A stretch of DNA of 13,923 bases from Pseudomonadota bacterium (GTDB taxonomy: Bacteria > Pseudomonadota > Alphaproteobacteria > Acetobacterales > Acetobacteraceae): the NCBI GenBank assembly GCA_021807975.1, contig JAKBCJ010000078.1, positions 1 to 13,923 of the forward strand. Reading direction: 5' to 3'. Below are positions 1 to 7,715 of this stretch, piece by piece (the stretch's first letter is position 1; every line of letters begins with the position of its first letter). The position numbers and the translations under genes are program-made. Below the pieces are notes generated by a model. It saw nothing but the letters and a program-made list of their open reading frames with translations, was not told the origin of the DNA and did not search any database.

Positions 1-395
1 CGGCGCTGCTGCCGGTATTTACCGAACGGACCAACGCCGCGCGCGTGAACCTGGATCGGTTGCGGGCCATAGCAACAGAGGCCGCGGAGCAAAGCGAGCG
101 GCTGACCGTTCCGGACATTCGTCCGGCCGGGCAACTTCATGATATTCTGCGCGATTGGCCGTCCGACCGTGCGCTGCTTGTCGCGCTGGAACGGGCCGGC
201 GCGCAGCCGCTGGGGCGGGCCGAAGGTGCCTCCGGTCTGCTGATCGGGCCAGAGGGCGGTTTCGGGCCGCGCGACCGCACAGTGCTGGACCGTTGCCGCT
301 TCGTGCGCCCGGTGAGCCTCGGGCCTCGCATCCTGCGGGCGGAAACAGCGGCAATCGCGGGTCTGGCCTTGTTGCAATCCCCGAGGTGTGGCTAG
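1..395 (+). CDS. rsmE: 16S rRNA (uracil1498-N3)-methyltransferase RsmE, C-terminal part (5' end outside window)
   Basis: RsmE methylates N3 of U1498 in 16S rRNA in the assembled 30S subunit, using S-adenosylmethionine. The reading frame is open from base 3 and the visible part is 130 residues, about the C-terminal half of a usual 230-250 residue protein. It shows the SPOUT trefoil-knot signatures of the family: an EAAEQSER segment (visible residues 26-33), the cofactor-loop motif GPEGGF (82-87) and the closing knot SLGPRILRAETA (105-116). The protein ends with TAG at 393-395. The GTG at 45 is an internal codon, not the start, because RsmE-like sequence continues upstream of it to the window edge. 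It lies upstream of gshA on the same strand, a pairing found in other alphaproteobacteria. Identification is firm; only the N-terminal part is unseen. Confidence 0.93.
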   Translation, partial: ALLPVFTERTNAARVNLDRLRAIATEAAEQSERLTVPDIRPAGQLHDILRDWPSDRALLVALERAGAQPLGRAEGASGLLIGPEGGFGPRDRTVLDRCRFVRPVSLGPRILRAETAAIAGLALLQSPRCG

Positions 396-415
396 TACGC
401 TGGTTTTAACAGTCA

Positions 416-453
416 GGCGCACGTAGGGTCCGTTTCGGGCCAGCCCGTGCGCC
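416..453 (+). other. Inverted repeat, first of two hairpins between rsmE and gshA
   Basis: An 8-bp perfect stem (GGCGCACG at 416-423 pairing with CGTGCGCC at 446-453) encloses 22 bases that can themselves form a small CGGG/CCCG hairpin (436-439 with 444-447). It starts 20 bases after the rsmE stop. No T-run follows, so it is not a classic intrinsic terminator. It could be an rsmE 3' end structure, part of a gshA leader, or chance in GC-rich DNA. Confidence 0.35.
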
Positions 454-458
454 GTGCC

Positions 459-483
459 GCCCGATGGGTACCGTCCCACGGGC
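459..483 (+). other. Inverted repeat, second of two hairpins between rsmE and gshA
   Basis: The stem is GCCCG, a bulged A at 464, then TGGG (459-468), a 6-base loop, then CCCA and CGGGC (475-483). This gives nine base pairs with one bulge. It ends 29 bases before the chosen gshA start at 513. Together with the hairpin at 416-453 it fills most of the 117-base spacer. Function is unknown; no T-tract follows. Confidence 0.35.
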
Positions 484-512
484 CGTCGCAACCGAAATAC
501 CTTGGGAACCCA

Positions 513-1892
513 ATGTCCAATCCAGGAGACGCCGACGACACGCCGCTGACGTCGATAGAACAGATGGCCGCATACCTGTCGGTCGGCTGCAAACCCCGGG
601 CCGAATTCCGCATCGGCACCGAACATGAGAAGTTTGGATTCCGTCACGCCGACCTGACCCCGCCCCCTTATCTGCCGGCGGATGGCCAGCCAGGCGCCAT
701 CCGCGACCTTCTGGCCGGCCTTGCCCGGTTCGGCGGCGCGCCGATCCTGGACCAGGAGAATCCGATCGGACTGAAGCAAGGCGCGGCCTCGGTATCGCTG
801 GAGCCGGCCGGTCAGCTTGAGCTGTCGGGTGGGCCGCTGGAAACCTTGCACGAAACCAAAACCGAGCTGGAGGAACATTATCGCCAGGTGCGCTCGGCCA
901 GCGAGGGCCTTGACCTGGGCTTCGCACCGCTAGGCTTCCACCCGATGGCGGCTCGGGCGGCGATGCCCTGGATGCCGAAGGGCCGCTATGCCATCATGCA
1001 GCGCTACATGCCCCTGGTCGGCAGCATGGGCCTGGACATGATGACGCGCACCTGCACGGTGCAGGTGAACCTCGATTTCGCGTCGGAAGAGGATATGCGG
1101 CGCAAGCTGCGGGTTTCCCTGCTGTTGCAGCCGCTGGCGACCGCGCTGTTCGCGAACTCCCCTTTTACCGAGGGCAAGCCAAACGGCTTCATGTCCTACC
1201 GGGCGCATGTTTGGACCGATACGGACAACCAGCGTTCCGGGATTCCGGCGGTCATGTTCGAAGACGGGTTCGGCTTCGAGCGTTATGCGGCCTGGATCAT
1301 CGAAAACGTCCCCATGTATTTCGTCTATCGCGATGGTCATTACATCGATGTGGCGGGACAATCGTTCACCGACTTCATCGCCGGGCGCATTCCCGCTTTG
1401 GCGGGGATCACCGCGACCATGGGCGACTTCGCGGACCATGTGACCACGGCGTTCACCGACGTTCGGCTGAAGCGGTTCCTGGAAATGCGCGGTGCCGATG
1501 CCGGCCGGGCGGACATGATGATCGCACAGTCGGCGTTGTGGGTGGGCCTGCTTTACGACGATCCGGCCCTGACCGCCGCCGAGGCGCTGCTGCGCGGCGC
1601 GGGCTGGAACGACGCCGTGTCCGCCAGGGCGGCCGTGCCACGGATGGGCCTGGATGCGCCCTGGCGCGGCGGCAAGCTGCGCGACATCGTACGCGAAGTC
1701 GTGGCCATCGCGGCGGACGGGCTGCGTGCGCGCGGTTGCCACAATGCGGCAGGGGACGATGAGCGCGTTCTGCTGACCCCGTTGCAGGCTATCGCCGAAG
1801 GTGCGCCAACCCAGGCGGAATACTGGCTTGCCCGATACCATGGGGCATGGAACCGCGACGTCCGGCGGATATTCGCGGAAGCGGCGATCTAG
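513..1892 (+). CDS. gshA: Glutamate-cysteine ligase (gamma-glutamylcysteine synthetase), GCS2/plant-type
   Basis: This enzyme joins glutamate and cysteine with ATP to make gamma-glutamylcysteine, the first and controlling step of cytoplasmic glutathione synthesis. The product is 459 residues, matching the alphaproteobacterial/plant class rather than the longer E. coli-type GshA. Visible family segments are FRIGTEHEKFGF (residues 32-43), SLEPAGQLELSGGP (95-108), the strand TCTVQVNLDF (180-189), SPFTEGKPNGFMSYRA (216-231) and VPMYFVYRDG (266-275), in the expected order. I chose ATG 513 because the protein then begins with a short acidic leader before the conserved helix. An in-frame GTG at 447 would add 22 Arg/Pro-rich residues that look non-conserved and cross the hairpin at 459-483. 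No strong Shine-Dalgarno sequence precedes 513, so the start is less certain than the function. It follows rsmE on the same strand and is followed by a strong hairpin at 1902-1938. Confidence 0.95.
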   Translation: MSNPGDADDTPLTSIEQMAAYLSVGCKPRAEFRIGTEHEKFGFRHADLTPPPYLPADGQPGAIRDLLAGLARFGGAPILDQENPIGLKQGAASVSLEPAGQLELSGGPLETLHETKTELEEHYRQVRSASEGLDLGFAPLGFHPMAARAAMPWMPKGRYAIMQRYMPLVGSMGLDMMTRTCTVQVNLDFASEEDMRRKLRVSLLLQPLATALFANSPFTEGKPNGFMSYRAHVWTDTDNQRSGIPAVMFEDGFGFERYAAWIIENVPMYFVYRDGHYIDVAGQSFTDFIAGRIPALAGITATMGDFADHVTTAFTDVRLKRFLEMRGADAGRADMMIAQSALWVGLLYDDPALTAAEALLRGAGWNDAVSARAAVPRMGLDAPWRGGKLRDIVREVVAIAADGLRARGCHNAAGDDERVLLTPLQAIAEGAPTQAEYWLARYHGAWNRDVRRIFAEAAI

Positions 1893-1901
1893 CGATCTGC
1901 C

Positions 1902-1938
1902 AGCCGGTGGGGCTTCGACTGCTCCGGCCCCACCGGCT
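1902..1938 (+). terminator. Perfect 12-bp hairpin after gshA (possible terminator, no T-tract)
   Basis: AGCCGGTGGGGC at 1902-1913 pairs completely with GCCCCACCGGCT at 1927-1938 across a 13-base loop, starting 9 bases after the gshA stop. The stem is long and GC-rich, as in intrinsic terminators, but the following bases (CCGGTCCAGC) contain no T-run. It may be a terminator of the tail-less kind, a 3' mRNA stabiliser, or a pause element between gshA and psd. Confidence 0.5.
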
Positions 1939-1996
1939 CCGGTCCAGCACACATGCCTTGCGATCTGTTGACCAACCCTCCATAAACCCGCTCCTG

Positions 1997-2668
1997 ATGG
2001 CCATTACAGACGATATTCGCGGCGTTCTCGCACCACCGCACCCCGCCGGGCGCCCGTTCATCATGGGCGGCCTGATTGTTCTGATCATCGGCTTCGCGGT
2101 CGGCGCATGGCTGATCTGGCTGGGCCTGATCTTCACGTTGTTCTGCCTGTATTTCTTCCGCGATCCTGAGCGTGTACCGCCGCCCCGTCCGGGCTTGTTC
2201 CTGGCACCGGCCGACGGCCGCATCGTCTCCGTGACGATGGCCGCGCCTCCCCCCGAACTGGGCCTTGGTGGCGAACTCCGCTGGAAAGTCTCGATTTTTT
2301 TGTCCGTGCTGAATGTTCATGTCAACCGCGCGCCGGCCGATGGCGTCGTGACCCGCATCGCCTATCGGCACGGCGCCTTCGTCAGTGCCAGCCTGGATAA
2401 GGCCAGCGAACAAAACGAACGCAATGCCCTGGCGATCCGTTTGCCGAACGGTCAGGAAATCGCCGTGGTCCAGATCGCCGGACTGATCGCCCGCCGCATT
2501 TTGTGTTCAGTGCGAGAGGGCGACCCTGTGACGGCAGGCGCCCGATTCGGTATCATCCGGTTTGGAAGCCGCACGGACCTGTATCTGCCCGAAGGCGTCC
2601 ACCCACTGGTGATCGAGGGTCAGACCATGATCGGCGGAGAAACAGTGATCGCCGAAATGGCGCCATGA
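1997..2668 (+). CDS. psd: Phosphatidylserine decarboxylase proenzyme, short type
   Basis: Psd converts phosphatidylserine to phosphatidylethanolamine at the cytoplasmic membrane. The protein is made as a proenzyme that cuts itself to create an N-terminal pyruvoyl group. The product is 223 residues, typical of the short alphaproteobacterial form. Residues 20-54 form a hydrophobic membrane hairpin ending in FFRDPER (53-59), then LAPADGR (69-75) and a catalytic-domain segment LNVHVNRAPADG (105-116). The self-cleavage site is RFGSR (188-192), with cleavage expected between Gly190 and Ser191. The ATG at 1997 gives the family-typical N-terminus; the frame stays open back to 1847 inside gshA, but that extension does not look like Psd. 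No clear Shine-Dalgarno sequence is seen. The stop overlaps the start of pssA as ATGA (2665-2668), so the two are probably translationally coupled. Confidence 0.95.
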   Translation: MAITDDIRGVLAPPHPAGRPFIMGGLIVLIIGFAVGAWLIWLGLIFTLFCLYFFRDPERVPPPRPGLFLAPADGRIVSVTMAAPPPELGLGGELRWKVSIFLSVLNVHVNRAPADGVVTRIAYRHGAFVSASLDKASEQNERNALAIRLPNGQEIAVVQIAGLIARRILCSVREGDPVTAGARFGIIRFGSRTDLYLPEGVHPLVIEGQTMIGGETVIAEMAP

Positions 2669-3510
2669 GCGACCGCCCCGCGGTTTCTCCGATCCGCCGC
2701 CTGCGGCGCTACCGGCCGCGCCAGCGCAGGCGTCCGCGCTACAAGGGCCCGTCATTCAACCGGATGATACCAAACCTGATGACGATGCTGGGTCTCTGCG
2801 CGGGCCTGACATCGATGCGTTTCGGGTTGGAGGGCCGGTTTGGTGCCGCCGCGGTCGCCATAGCCGTGGCTGCCGTGATCGATGGTCTGGATGGGCGGCT
2901 GGCCCGTCTGTTGAAGGCAACCTCGCGTTTCGGCGCGGAATTCGACAGCCTTTCGGACTTTGTCTGTTTCGGGGTAGCGCCGGCGTTTGTGCTCTATTTA
3001 TGGTCGCTGCAACGTGGCGGCGCTTACGGTTTCGCACCCTGCCTGATGTTCTCAGTCTGCATGGCGCTTCGGTTGGCTCGGTTCAACGCTTCGCTCGATA
3101 GCGCGCCCAAGCCAGCCTATGCGTACAATTTCTTTACCGGTGTCCCGGCGCCGGCTGGGGCGGCTTTGGCGTTATTTCCCCTGTTCATTGGCTTGGAGGG
3201 CCGGTCACTTGGCTGGCGATGGCTGGTGGAGTTCGCTCAGTTCCCGCTGTTCGACGCGGCGGTGCTGATCGGCACCGCGGTCTTGTTGGTTTCGACCCTG
3301 CCGATCTGGAGTTTCAAGAACTTTAAGGTTCGATCGGACTACGTGCTGCCAATGCTATTGGGAACCGGCGCGTATGCGGCGGTGGCACTCGCCGATCCCT
3401 GGGCCGCGCTGGCTGGCATTAGCGTGATCTACCTCGGGATGCTGCCGTTCAGCGTTCGCAGCTTCCGCCGGCTGCGTCGGGAAGCCGAAGCGCCCGGCGA
3501 TGAAACCTAG
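2665..3510 (+). CDS. pssA: CDP-diacylglycerol-serine O-phosphatidyltransferase (phosphatidylserine synthase)
   Basis: PssA is an integral membrane enzyme that makes phosphatidylserine from CDP-diacylglycerol and L-serine, supplying the substrate of the Psd encoded just upstream. The 281-residue protein has a very basic N-terminal arm (residues 11-27, rich in Arg) followed by several hydrophobic membrane spans. The complete CDP-alcohol phosphatidyltransferase signature D-x2-DG-x2-AR-x8-G-x3-D-x3-D is present, with Asp73, Asp76, Gly77, Ala80, Arg81, Gly90, Asp94 and Asp98 all in register; these Asp residues bind the metal ions and the last serves as base in the family. The start at 2665 overlaps the psd stop by 4 bases and gives the usual length. 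No separate Shine-Dalgarno sequence is obvious, as expected for coupled translation. The gene ends 34 bases before the convergent small ORF, with no terminator-like hairpin in the gap. Confidence 0.95.
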   Translation: MSDRPAVSPIRRLRRYRPRQRRRPRYKGPSFNRMIPNLMTMLGLCAGLTSMRFGLEGRFGAAAVAIAVAAVIDGLDGRLARLLKATSRFGAEFDSLSDFVCFGVAPAFVLYLWSLQRGGAYGFAPCLMFSVCMALRLARFNASLDSAPKPAYAYNFFTGVPAPAGAALALFPLFIGLEGRSLGWRWLVEFAQFPLFDAAVLIGTAVLLVSTLPIWSFKNFKVRSDYVLPMLLGTGAYAAVALADPWAALAGISVIYLGMLPFSVRSFRRLRREAEAPGDET

Positions 3511-3544
3511 GCAAACTAGCGCGGAACGGGCCGATCCTGTCATT

Positions 3545-3805
3545 CTATCCCCGCCGAAGTCTGCGGGCATTGGCCCGCGAGCGAACGAGGTATGGCGCCA
3601 AGGCGGCCGCGTTTCCCTGCCCCGTCATCATCGCCAGTGCTGAAGCCTGCATGGCCTCGGCCTTTTCGATGACCATGCGCTGATACTCGGCGGCGTCGCA
3701 GGTGCCCTGCGCCATCATCAACGTCCGGCGGTAGATCGTTTCCCAGGACGAAAAAGCCAAATGTATCATCATGGCCGGCAGATTGCGGGTGCGGTGTTTG
3801 CTCAT
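3545..3805 (-). CDS. Small uncharacterised protein downstream of topA
   Basis: This 86-residue ORF has no function I can name. Its composition is protein-like: a basic start, a central Met/Ala-rich helical stretch (residues 28-68, including SWETIYRRTLMMAQGT at 20-35 and EYQRMVIEKAEAM at 40-52), and a strongly basic end (RSRANARRLRRG, 75-86). The overall plan, an Ala/Met-rich helix ending in ANARRL, resembles short phasin-like proteins of alphaproteobacteria that are sometimes mislabelled 'antifreeze protein'; this is recollection of style, not a database match. It lies 75 bases after topA on the same strand and may be the last gene of that operon. A hairpin covers its ATG (3801-3819). No Shine-Dalgarno sequence is visible; Met12 or Met13 could be the real start. 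A competing frame (3540-3869) looks like a shadow. Confidence 0.6.
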   Translation of the reverse strand: MSKHRTRNLPAMMIHLAFSSWETIYRRTLMMAQGTCDAAEYQRMVIEKAEAMQASALAMMTGQGNAAALAPYLVRSRANARRLRRG

Positions 3806-3838
3806 GCGTCACACATGAGGCACAGCGGGCCGCTGTGC
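3801..3838 (-). other. Two adjacent hairpins between topA and the small downstream ORF
   Basis: GCACAGCG (3820-3827) pairs with CGCTGTGC (3831-3838) as a perfect 8-bp stem with a 3-base loop. Directly beside it CTCATG (3801-3806) pairs with CATGAG (3814-3819) over a 7-base loop and includes the ATG of the small ORF. Neither is followed by a T-tract on the minus strand. They could mark the topA mRNA end or mask the start of the small ORF. Confidence 0.35.
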
Positions 3839-3880
3839 AAGCAAAGCCGCAACACGCGCCCGCGATCATCCATGAAAAGC

Positions 3881-6538
3881 CTATTCGGCGGCCTTCGCCG
3901 GGGCTTTCTTCGCGGCCGTCTTCTTCGCCGCGGGTTTCTTTGGGGCAGCCGGTTTGCGTGGCGCAGCCTTCTTCGGCGCGTCGCCCGACGCAGCCTTGGC
4001 CGGCGCCTTGGTCTTTCGCCCGCCCTTCGGTTTCAGCGCCTTGCCCTTTTCGGCGAGCAGCGCGACGGATTCGTCCAGTGAGATATCCTCCATCGCCACC
4101 CCGCGAGGCAGATTGGCGACGGTCTTGCCGTGTTGGACATAGGGCCCGAAACGGCCCTTCCGCACGGTAATAGGCTCCTTGTCGCCAGGGTGCGGACCGA
4201 TCGTGCGAACGCTTGCCATTTTCTTTGCCAGCAAATCGACCGCACGGTTCAAACCCAGCGCCAGGACATCATCGTCCTTATCCAACGAACCGAAGATCGC
4301 GCCCATTTTCACATAGGGGCCAAAGCGGCCGATCCCGGCCTCGATCTTTTCCTTGGTCTCCGGATGCAGTCCGATTTCCCGGGGCAGCGACAGCAGCCCC
4401 AGCGCCTGCTCCAGCGTCAGGTTCTCGCCATCCATGCCGCGCGCCAGGGACGTCCGCTTTGGACGCAGCTTCTTGTCTTCGGAATTCTCACCCTGCTGTA
4501 CGTACAGACCATATGGACCCCGGCGAACCGTGATCTGCTCGCCCGAGTCGGGGTGCAGGCCGAGTTCGCGCATGCCTTCCTTGAGGGTTTCGCCACCCTC
4601 CTCCCCCGCGTCGATGGCGAGGCGTCGCGTGTACTGGCACGTCGGGTAATTGGAACAGCCGATGAAGCTGCCATACCGTCCCAGCTTCAACCCAAGGCGT
4701 CCGCTGCCGCACGCGGCGCATACACGCGGGTCGGAGCCGTCCTCACGGGATGGAAAGAAGTGCGGGCCGAGTTCTTCGTCCAGCGCGTTGATGACGTCGG
4801 TGATCTTCAACTCGCGGGTCTGCTCGACGGCCTTGGAAAATTCGTTCCAGAAGTCGTGCATCACCTTCCGCCATTCCATCGAACCGGCGGAGATTTCGTC
4901 CAGCTTTTCTTCCAGGCCGGCGGTGAACCCGGTATCGACGTAATGCTCGAAAAAGCTGACCAGGAAGGCGGTCACCAGCCTGCCGCGGTCCTCCGGGACG
5001 AAGCGGCGCTTGTCCAGCTTGACATAGTTGCGGTCCTGCAGAACCGACAGGATCGAGGCATACGTGGAGGGGCGGCCAATGCCGAGTTCCTCCATTTTCT
5101 TCACCAGGCTGGCTTCCGAATAGCGCGGCGGCGGCTGGGTGAAATGCTGGCTTGCATCCACCTTCTGCCGCTTGAGCGGGTCGCGCTCGCTCATCGGCGG
5201 CAGCATGCGGTTGTCGTCCTCGTCGGCGGCACCCTCGGGCTTGTCGTCGGTGTCCTCCCGATACAGCTTCAGGAAGCCGTCGAACGCCACGATCGAGCCA
5301 TTGGCGCGGAGTTTCAAACCCTTGCCGTCCGTGACATCGACGCTGACCTGATCCAGTTCGGCAGACTGCATCTGCGACGCGACGGCACGCTTCCAGATCA
5401 GTTCGTACAGCCGGCGCTGATCGCTGTTCAGGCCGCCCGCGACGCGTTCCGGCGTCCGCGTGACATCGGTGGGGCGGATCGCCTCGTGTGCTTCCTGGGC
5501 GTTCTTGGCCTTGCTGGTGTATTCGCGCGGCGCGGCAGGTAGATAGTCGGGACCGAACACGCCGCGGACATGGTCGCGGATGCCATGGATGGCTTCCTGC
5601 GCCATCTGCACACCGTCGGTTCGCATATAGGTGATCAGACCGGTGGTCTCGCCGCCGATATCGACGCCTTCGTAAAGCCCCTGGGCCAGCCGCATGGTCT
5701 GCTGCGCACCGAACCCGAGTTTGCGCGAGGCTTCCTGCTGCAAGGTGGAGGTCGTGAACGGCGGCGGCGGGTTGCGCTTGACTCGCCGCCGCTCCACGCT
5801 GCCAACGCTGAACGTCCCGGCTTCCACCGCGGCTTTCGCCGCCAGCGCCAGGGTTTCGTTGTTCAAGTCGAATTGATCGAGGCGTTTTCCGTTCAGGTGC
5901 GTCAACCGAGCGGTGAACGGGGCACCGCCGGGCGTCAGGAACAGCGCCTCGATGGTCCAGTATTCCCGCGCCTTGAAAACCTCGATCTCGGCTTCGCGGT
6001 CGCAGATCAGACGCAAGGCTACCGATTGCACCCGCCCGGCGCTGCGGCTGCCGGGCAGTTTTCGCCACAGCACCGGCGACAATGTGAACCCCACCAGGTA
6101 GTCCAGCGCCCGGCGGGCCATATAGGCTTCGATCAACGGCTGATCGAGTTCGCGCGGATGCTTGATCGCATACTGGATAGCGTTTCGGGTTATCTCGTTG
6201 AAGGTGATGCGATGGACGGTGACGCCTTTCAGGGCGTGCTTGTCGGCCAGCATCGCCTTGACGTGCCAGGAAATCGCCTCTCCCTCGCGATCCGGATCGG
6301 TGGCGAGATACAGGGTTTTGGCGCCTTTCAGGGCCTTGGCGATGGCGCCGACCTGCTTGTCGCCGCGCGCATCGGACTCCCAGTCCATGGCGAAGTCCTG
6401 CTCCGGCCGGACGCTTCCGTCCTTCGGAGGCAAGTCGCGAACATGACCGAAACTGGCAAGGACCGTGTAGCCGCCACCGAGGTAGCGGTTGATGGTCTTG
6501 GCCTTGGCGGGGGATTCAACAACGACGACGTCTGACAT
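3881..6538 (-). CDS. topA: DNA topoisomerase I (type IA)
   Basis: TopA relaxes negative supercoils by cutting and resealing one DNA strand through a 5'-phosphotyrosine link. The protein has 885 residues, close to the usual bacterial length. The N-terminal Toprim domain has Glu8 in VVVESPAKAK (4-13) and the metal-binding DPDRE (81-85). The catalytic tyrosine is Tyr304 in GLITYMRTD (300-308). A single four-cysteine zinc finger follows (Cys607, Cys610, Cys628, Cys634). It is followed by three C-terminal topoisomerase repeats centred on GPYGLYVQQG (674-683), GRFGPYVKMG (737-746) and GRFGPYVQHG (795-804). Residues about 832-885 form a Lys/Ala/Pro-rich tail, probably disordered and DNA-binding. ATG 6538 starts the conserved Toprim sequence; the open frame upstream to 6688 only overlaps dprA. 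The gap to dprA is 16 bases, with an AGGA 14 bases before the ATG, so cotranscription with dprA is likely. Confidence 0.97.
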   Translation of the reverse strand: MSDVVVVESPAKAKTINRYLGGGYTVLASFGHVRDLPPKDGSVRPEQDFAMDWESDARGDKQVGAIAKALKGAKTLYLATDPDREGEAISWHVKAMLADKHALKGVTVHRITFNEITRNAIQYAIKHPRELDQPLIEAYMARRALDYLVGFTLSPVLWRKLPGSRSAGRVQSVALRLICDREAEIEVFKAREYWTIEALFLTPGGAPFTARLTHLNGKRLDQFDLNNETLALAAKAAVEAGTFSVGSVERRRVKRNPPPPFTTSTLQQEASRKLGFGAQQTMRLAQGLYEGVDIGGETTGLITYMRTDGVQMAQEAIHGIRDHVRGVFGPDYLPAAPREYTSKAKNAQEAHEAIRPTDVTRTPERVAGGLNSDQRRLYELIWKRAVASQMQSAELDQVSVDVTDGKGLKLRANGSIVAFDGFLKLYREDTDDKPEGAADEDDNRMLPPMSERDPLKRQKVDASQHFTQPPPRYSEASLVKKMEELGIGRPSTYASILSVLQDRNYVKLDKRRFVPEDRGRLVTAFLVSFFEHYVDTGFTAGLEEKLDEISAGSMEWRKVMHDFWNEFSKAVEQTRELKITDVINALDEELGPHFFPSREDGSDPRVCAACGSGRLGLKLGRYGSFIGCSNYPTCQYTRRLAIDAGEEGGETLKEGMRELGLHPDSGEQITVRRGPYGLYVQQGENSEDKKLRPKRTSLARGMDGENLTLEQALGLLSLPREIGLHPETKEKIEAGIGRFGPYVKMGAIFGSLDKDDDVLALGLNRAVDLLAKKMASVRTIGPHPGDKEPITVRKGRFGPYVQHGKTVANLPRGVAMEDISLDESVALLAEKGKALKPKGGRKTKAPAKAASGDAPKKAAPRKPAAPKKPAAKKTAAKKAPAKAAE

Positions 6539-6554
6539 TGAACGATGCGGTATC

Positions 6555-7667
6555 CTACTCGAAAACGTCCGGCAAGAGTGCCACGCGGTTGCCCGGAAAC
6601 GTCTGTAAACGCCCCGCCAACTCAAGTTCCAGCAAAACCGCCACTGTGACGGACGGCGACAAGTGGCAGCGCCGCACCAGATCGTCAACCATTGTCGGTT
6701 CGGGTGACAGCAAAGACAGCACGACAGAGCGGGCGTCCGAAGTCACCGGACCGGCATCGAACGGGAGTTCCGGTTCGGCGAAACCGGATTTGCGGGATGG
6801 ATGGGCAGCGGGTTGCAGCGGCAGGTTGTCCAGTACGTCGGCTGCGGTTTCGACCAGCATCGCGCCCTGGCGGATTAAATCGTTGCCACCTCTCGCCCTT
6901 GGATCCAGCGGGGAACCGGGCACGGCAAACACCTCGCGCCCAGCCTCTTGCGCGATCCGGGCGGTGATCAAACTACCGGATTTGGGCGCCGCCTCCACCA
7001 CCACCACGCCCAGCGACAGACCGGCGATGATGCGGTTGCGGCGGGGAAAGTGCCGAGCAAGCGGGACGGTGCCGATGGGAGACTCGGTGATCAGCAGGTG
7101 GGCTTCGGCGATGCGTTTGTGAAGGTCCGCATTTTCGGGAGGGTAGGGCTGGTCGATCCCACCGGCGATCACCGCGATCGTGCGGCCGGTTCGCATTGCC
7201 CCGCAGTGGGCCGCTGTATCGATGCCCCGGGCAAGGCCGGACACCACGGCGGCGCTGACGGCGAGTTCGGCGGCCAGGTTTTCCGCCATGCGTTGTCCGT
7301 TCGCCGAGGCGTTGCGTCCGCCGACGGCGGCGACACACCGACCGGCGGCGATTTCAAGATCGCCGGACAGGATCAGGCACGGCGGCGCATCGTCCATCAT
7401 CGCCAGCAGGGGCGGGTAGCCGATGTCCCCCAGGAAGACCATGCGCCCGCCCAGCGCATCGGTGCGTTCCAACTCCCGTTCGGCATCGGCTTTGGAAGTG
7501 GTGCGCGGCGGCGTGGTCCGGCCCCCTGCCCTGGCCAGCCCGGGCAGGGCGTCCAGCGCGGCGCCGGGCCCGCGGTAGCGGTCGAGCAGGCGGCGATAGG
7601 TAATCGGACCGATCCCTTCGGTTCGGATCAGGCGAAGGTGGTCGATTCGATCGGACCAGCGTGACAT
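6555..7667 (-). CDS. dprA: DNA processing protein DprA (Smf family)
   Basis: DprA binds single-stranded DNA taken up during transformation and loads RecA onto it; it is also widespread in bacteria not known to be competent. The 370-residue protein has three parts: an N-terminal helix-hairpin-helix-like region (LRLIRTEGIGPITYRRLL, 11-28), a Rossmann-type core and a C-terminal winged helix (about 305-365). Core motifs include VSGLARGIDTAAH (142-154), IAGGIDQPYPPEN (167-179), TESPIGTVP (194-202) and FPRRNRIIAGLS (207-218). The motif usually written VGSRNAS reads VGGRNAS here (Gly117). GGGG about 10 bases before the ATG can serve as ribosome site. It sits between plsY (48-base gap) and topA (16-base gap) on one strand, the usual alphaproteobacterial order and probably one transcript. 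Confidence 0.95.
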   Translation of the reverse strand: MSRWSDRIDHLRLIRTEGIGPITYRRLLDRYRGPGAALDALPGLARAGGRTTPPRTTSKADAERELERTDALGGRMVFLGDIGYPPLLAMMDDAPPCLILSGDLEIAAGRCVAAVGGRNASANGQRMAENLAAELAVSAAVVSGLARGIDTAAHCGAMRTGRTIAVIAGGIDQPYPPENADLHKRIAEAHLLITESPIGTVPLARHFPRRNRIIAGLSLGVVVVEAAPKSGSLITARIAQEAGREVFAVPGSPLDPRARGGNDLIRQGAMLVETAADVLDNLPLQPAAHPSRKSGFAEPELPFDAGPVTSDARSVVLSLLSPEPTMVDDLVRRCHLSPSVTVAVLLELELAGRLQTFPGNRVALLPDVFE

Positions 7668-7715
7668 GCTTTTGCATCCCCGGGGTGCCGCCGGCGGAAA
7701 TACCAGCGGGCCAGA

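Noticed and set aside
930..1952. A 340-residue open frame on the minus strand opposite gshA
   Set aside because: It is the mirror of gshA codons, with no domain visible.
1847..1996. In-frame N-terminal extension of psd overlapping gshA
   Set aside because: The added residues are Arg/Pro-rich, cross the 1902-1938 hairpin and are not Psd-like; ATG 1997 gives the usual length.
4130..5542. A 470-residue open frame on the plus strand opposite topA
   Set aside because: It is antisense to a clearly identified topoisomerase I and has no recognisable motifs; long antisense open frames are expected in GC-rich codon-biased genes.
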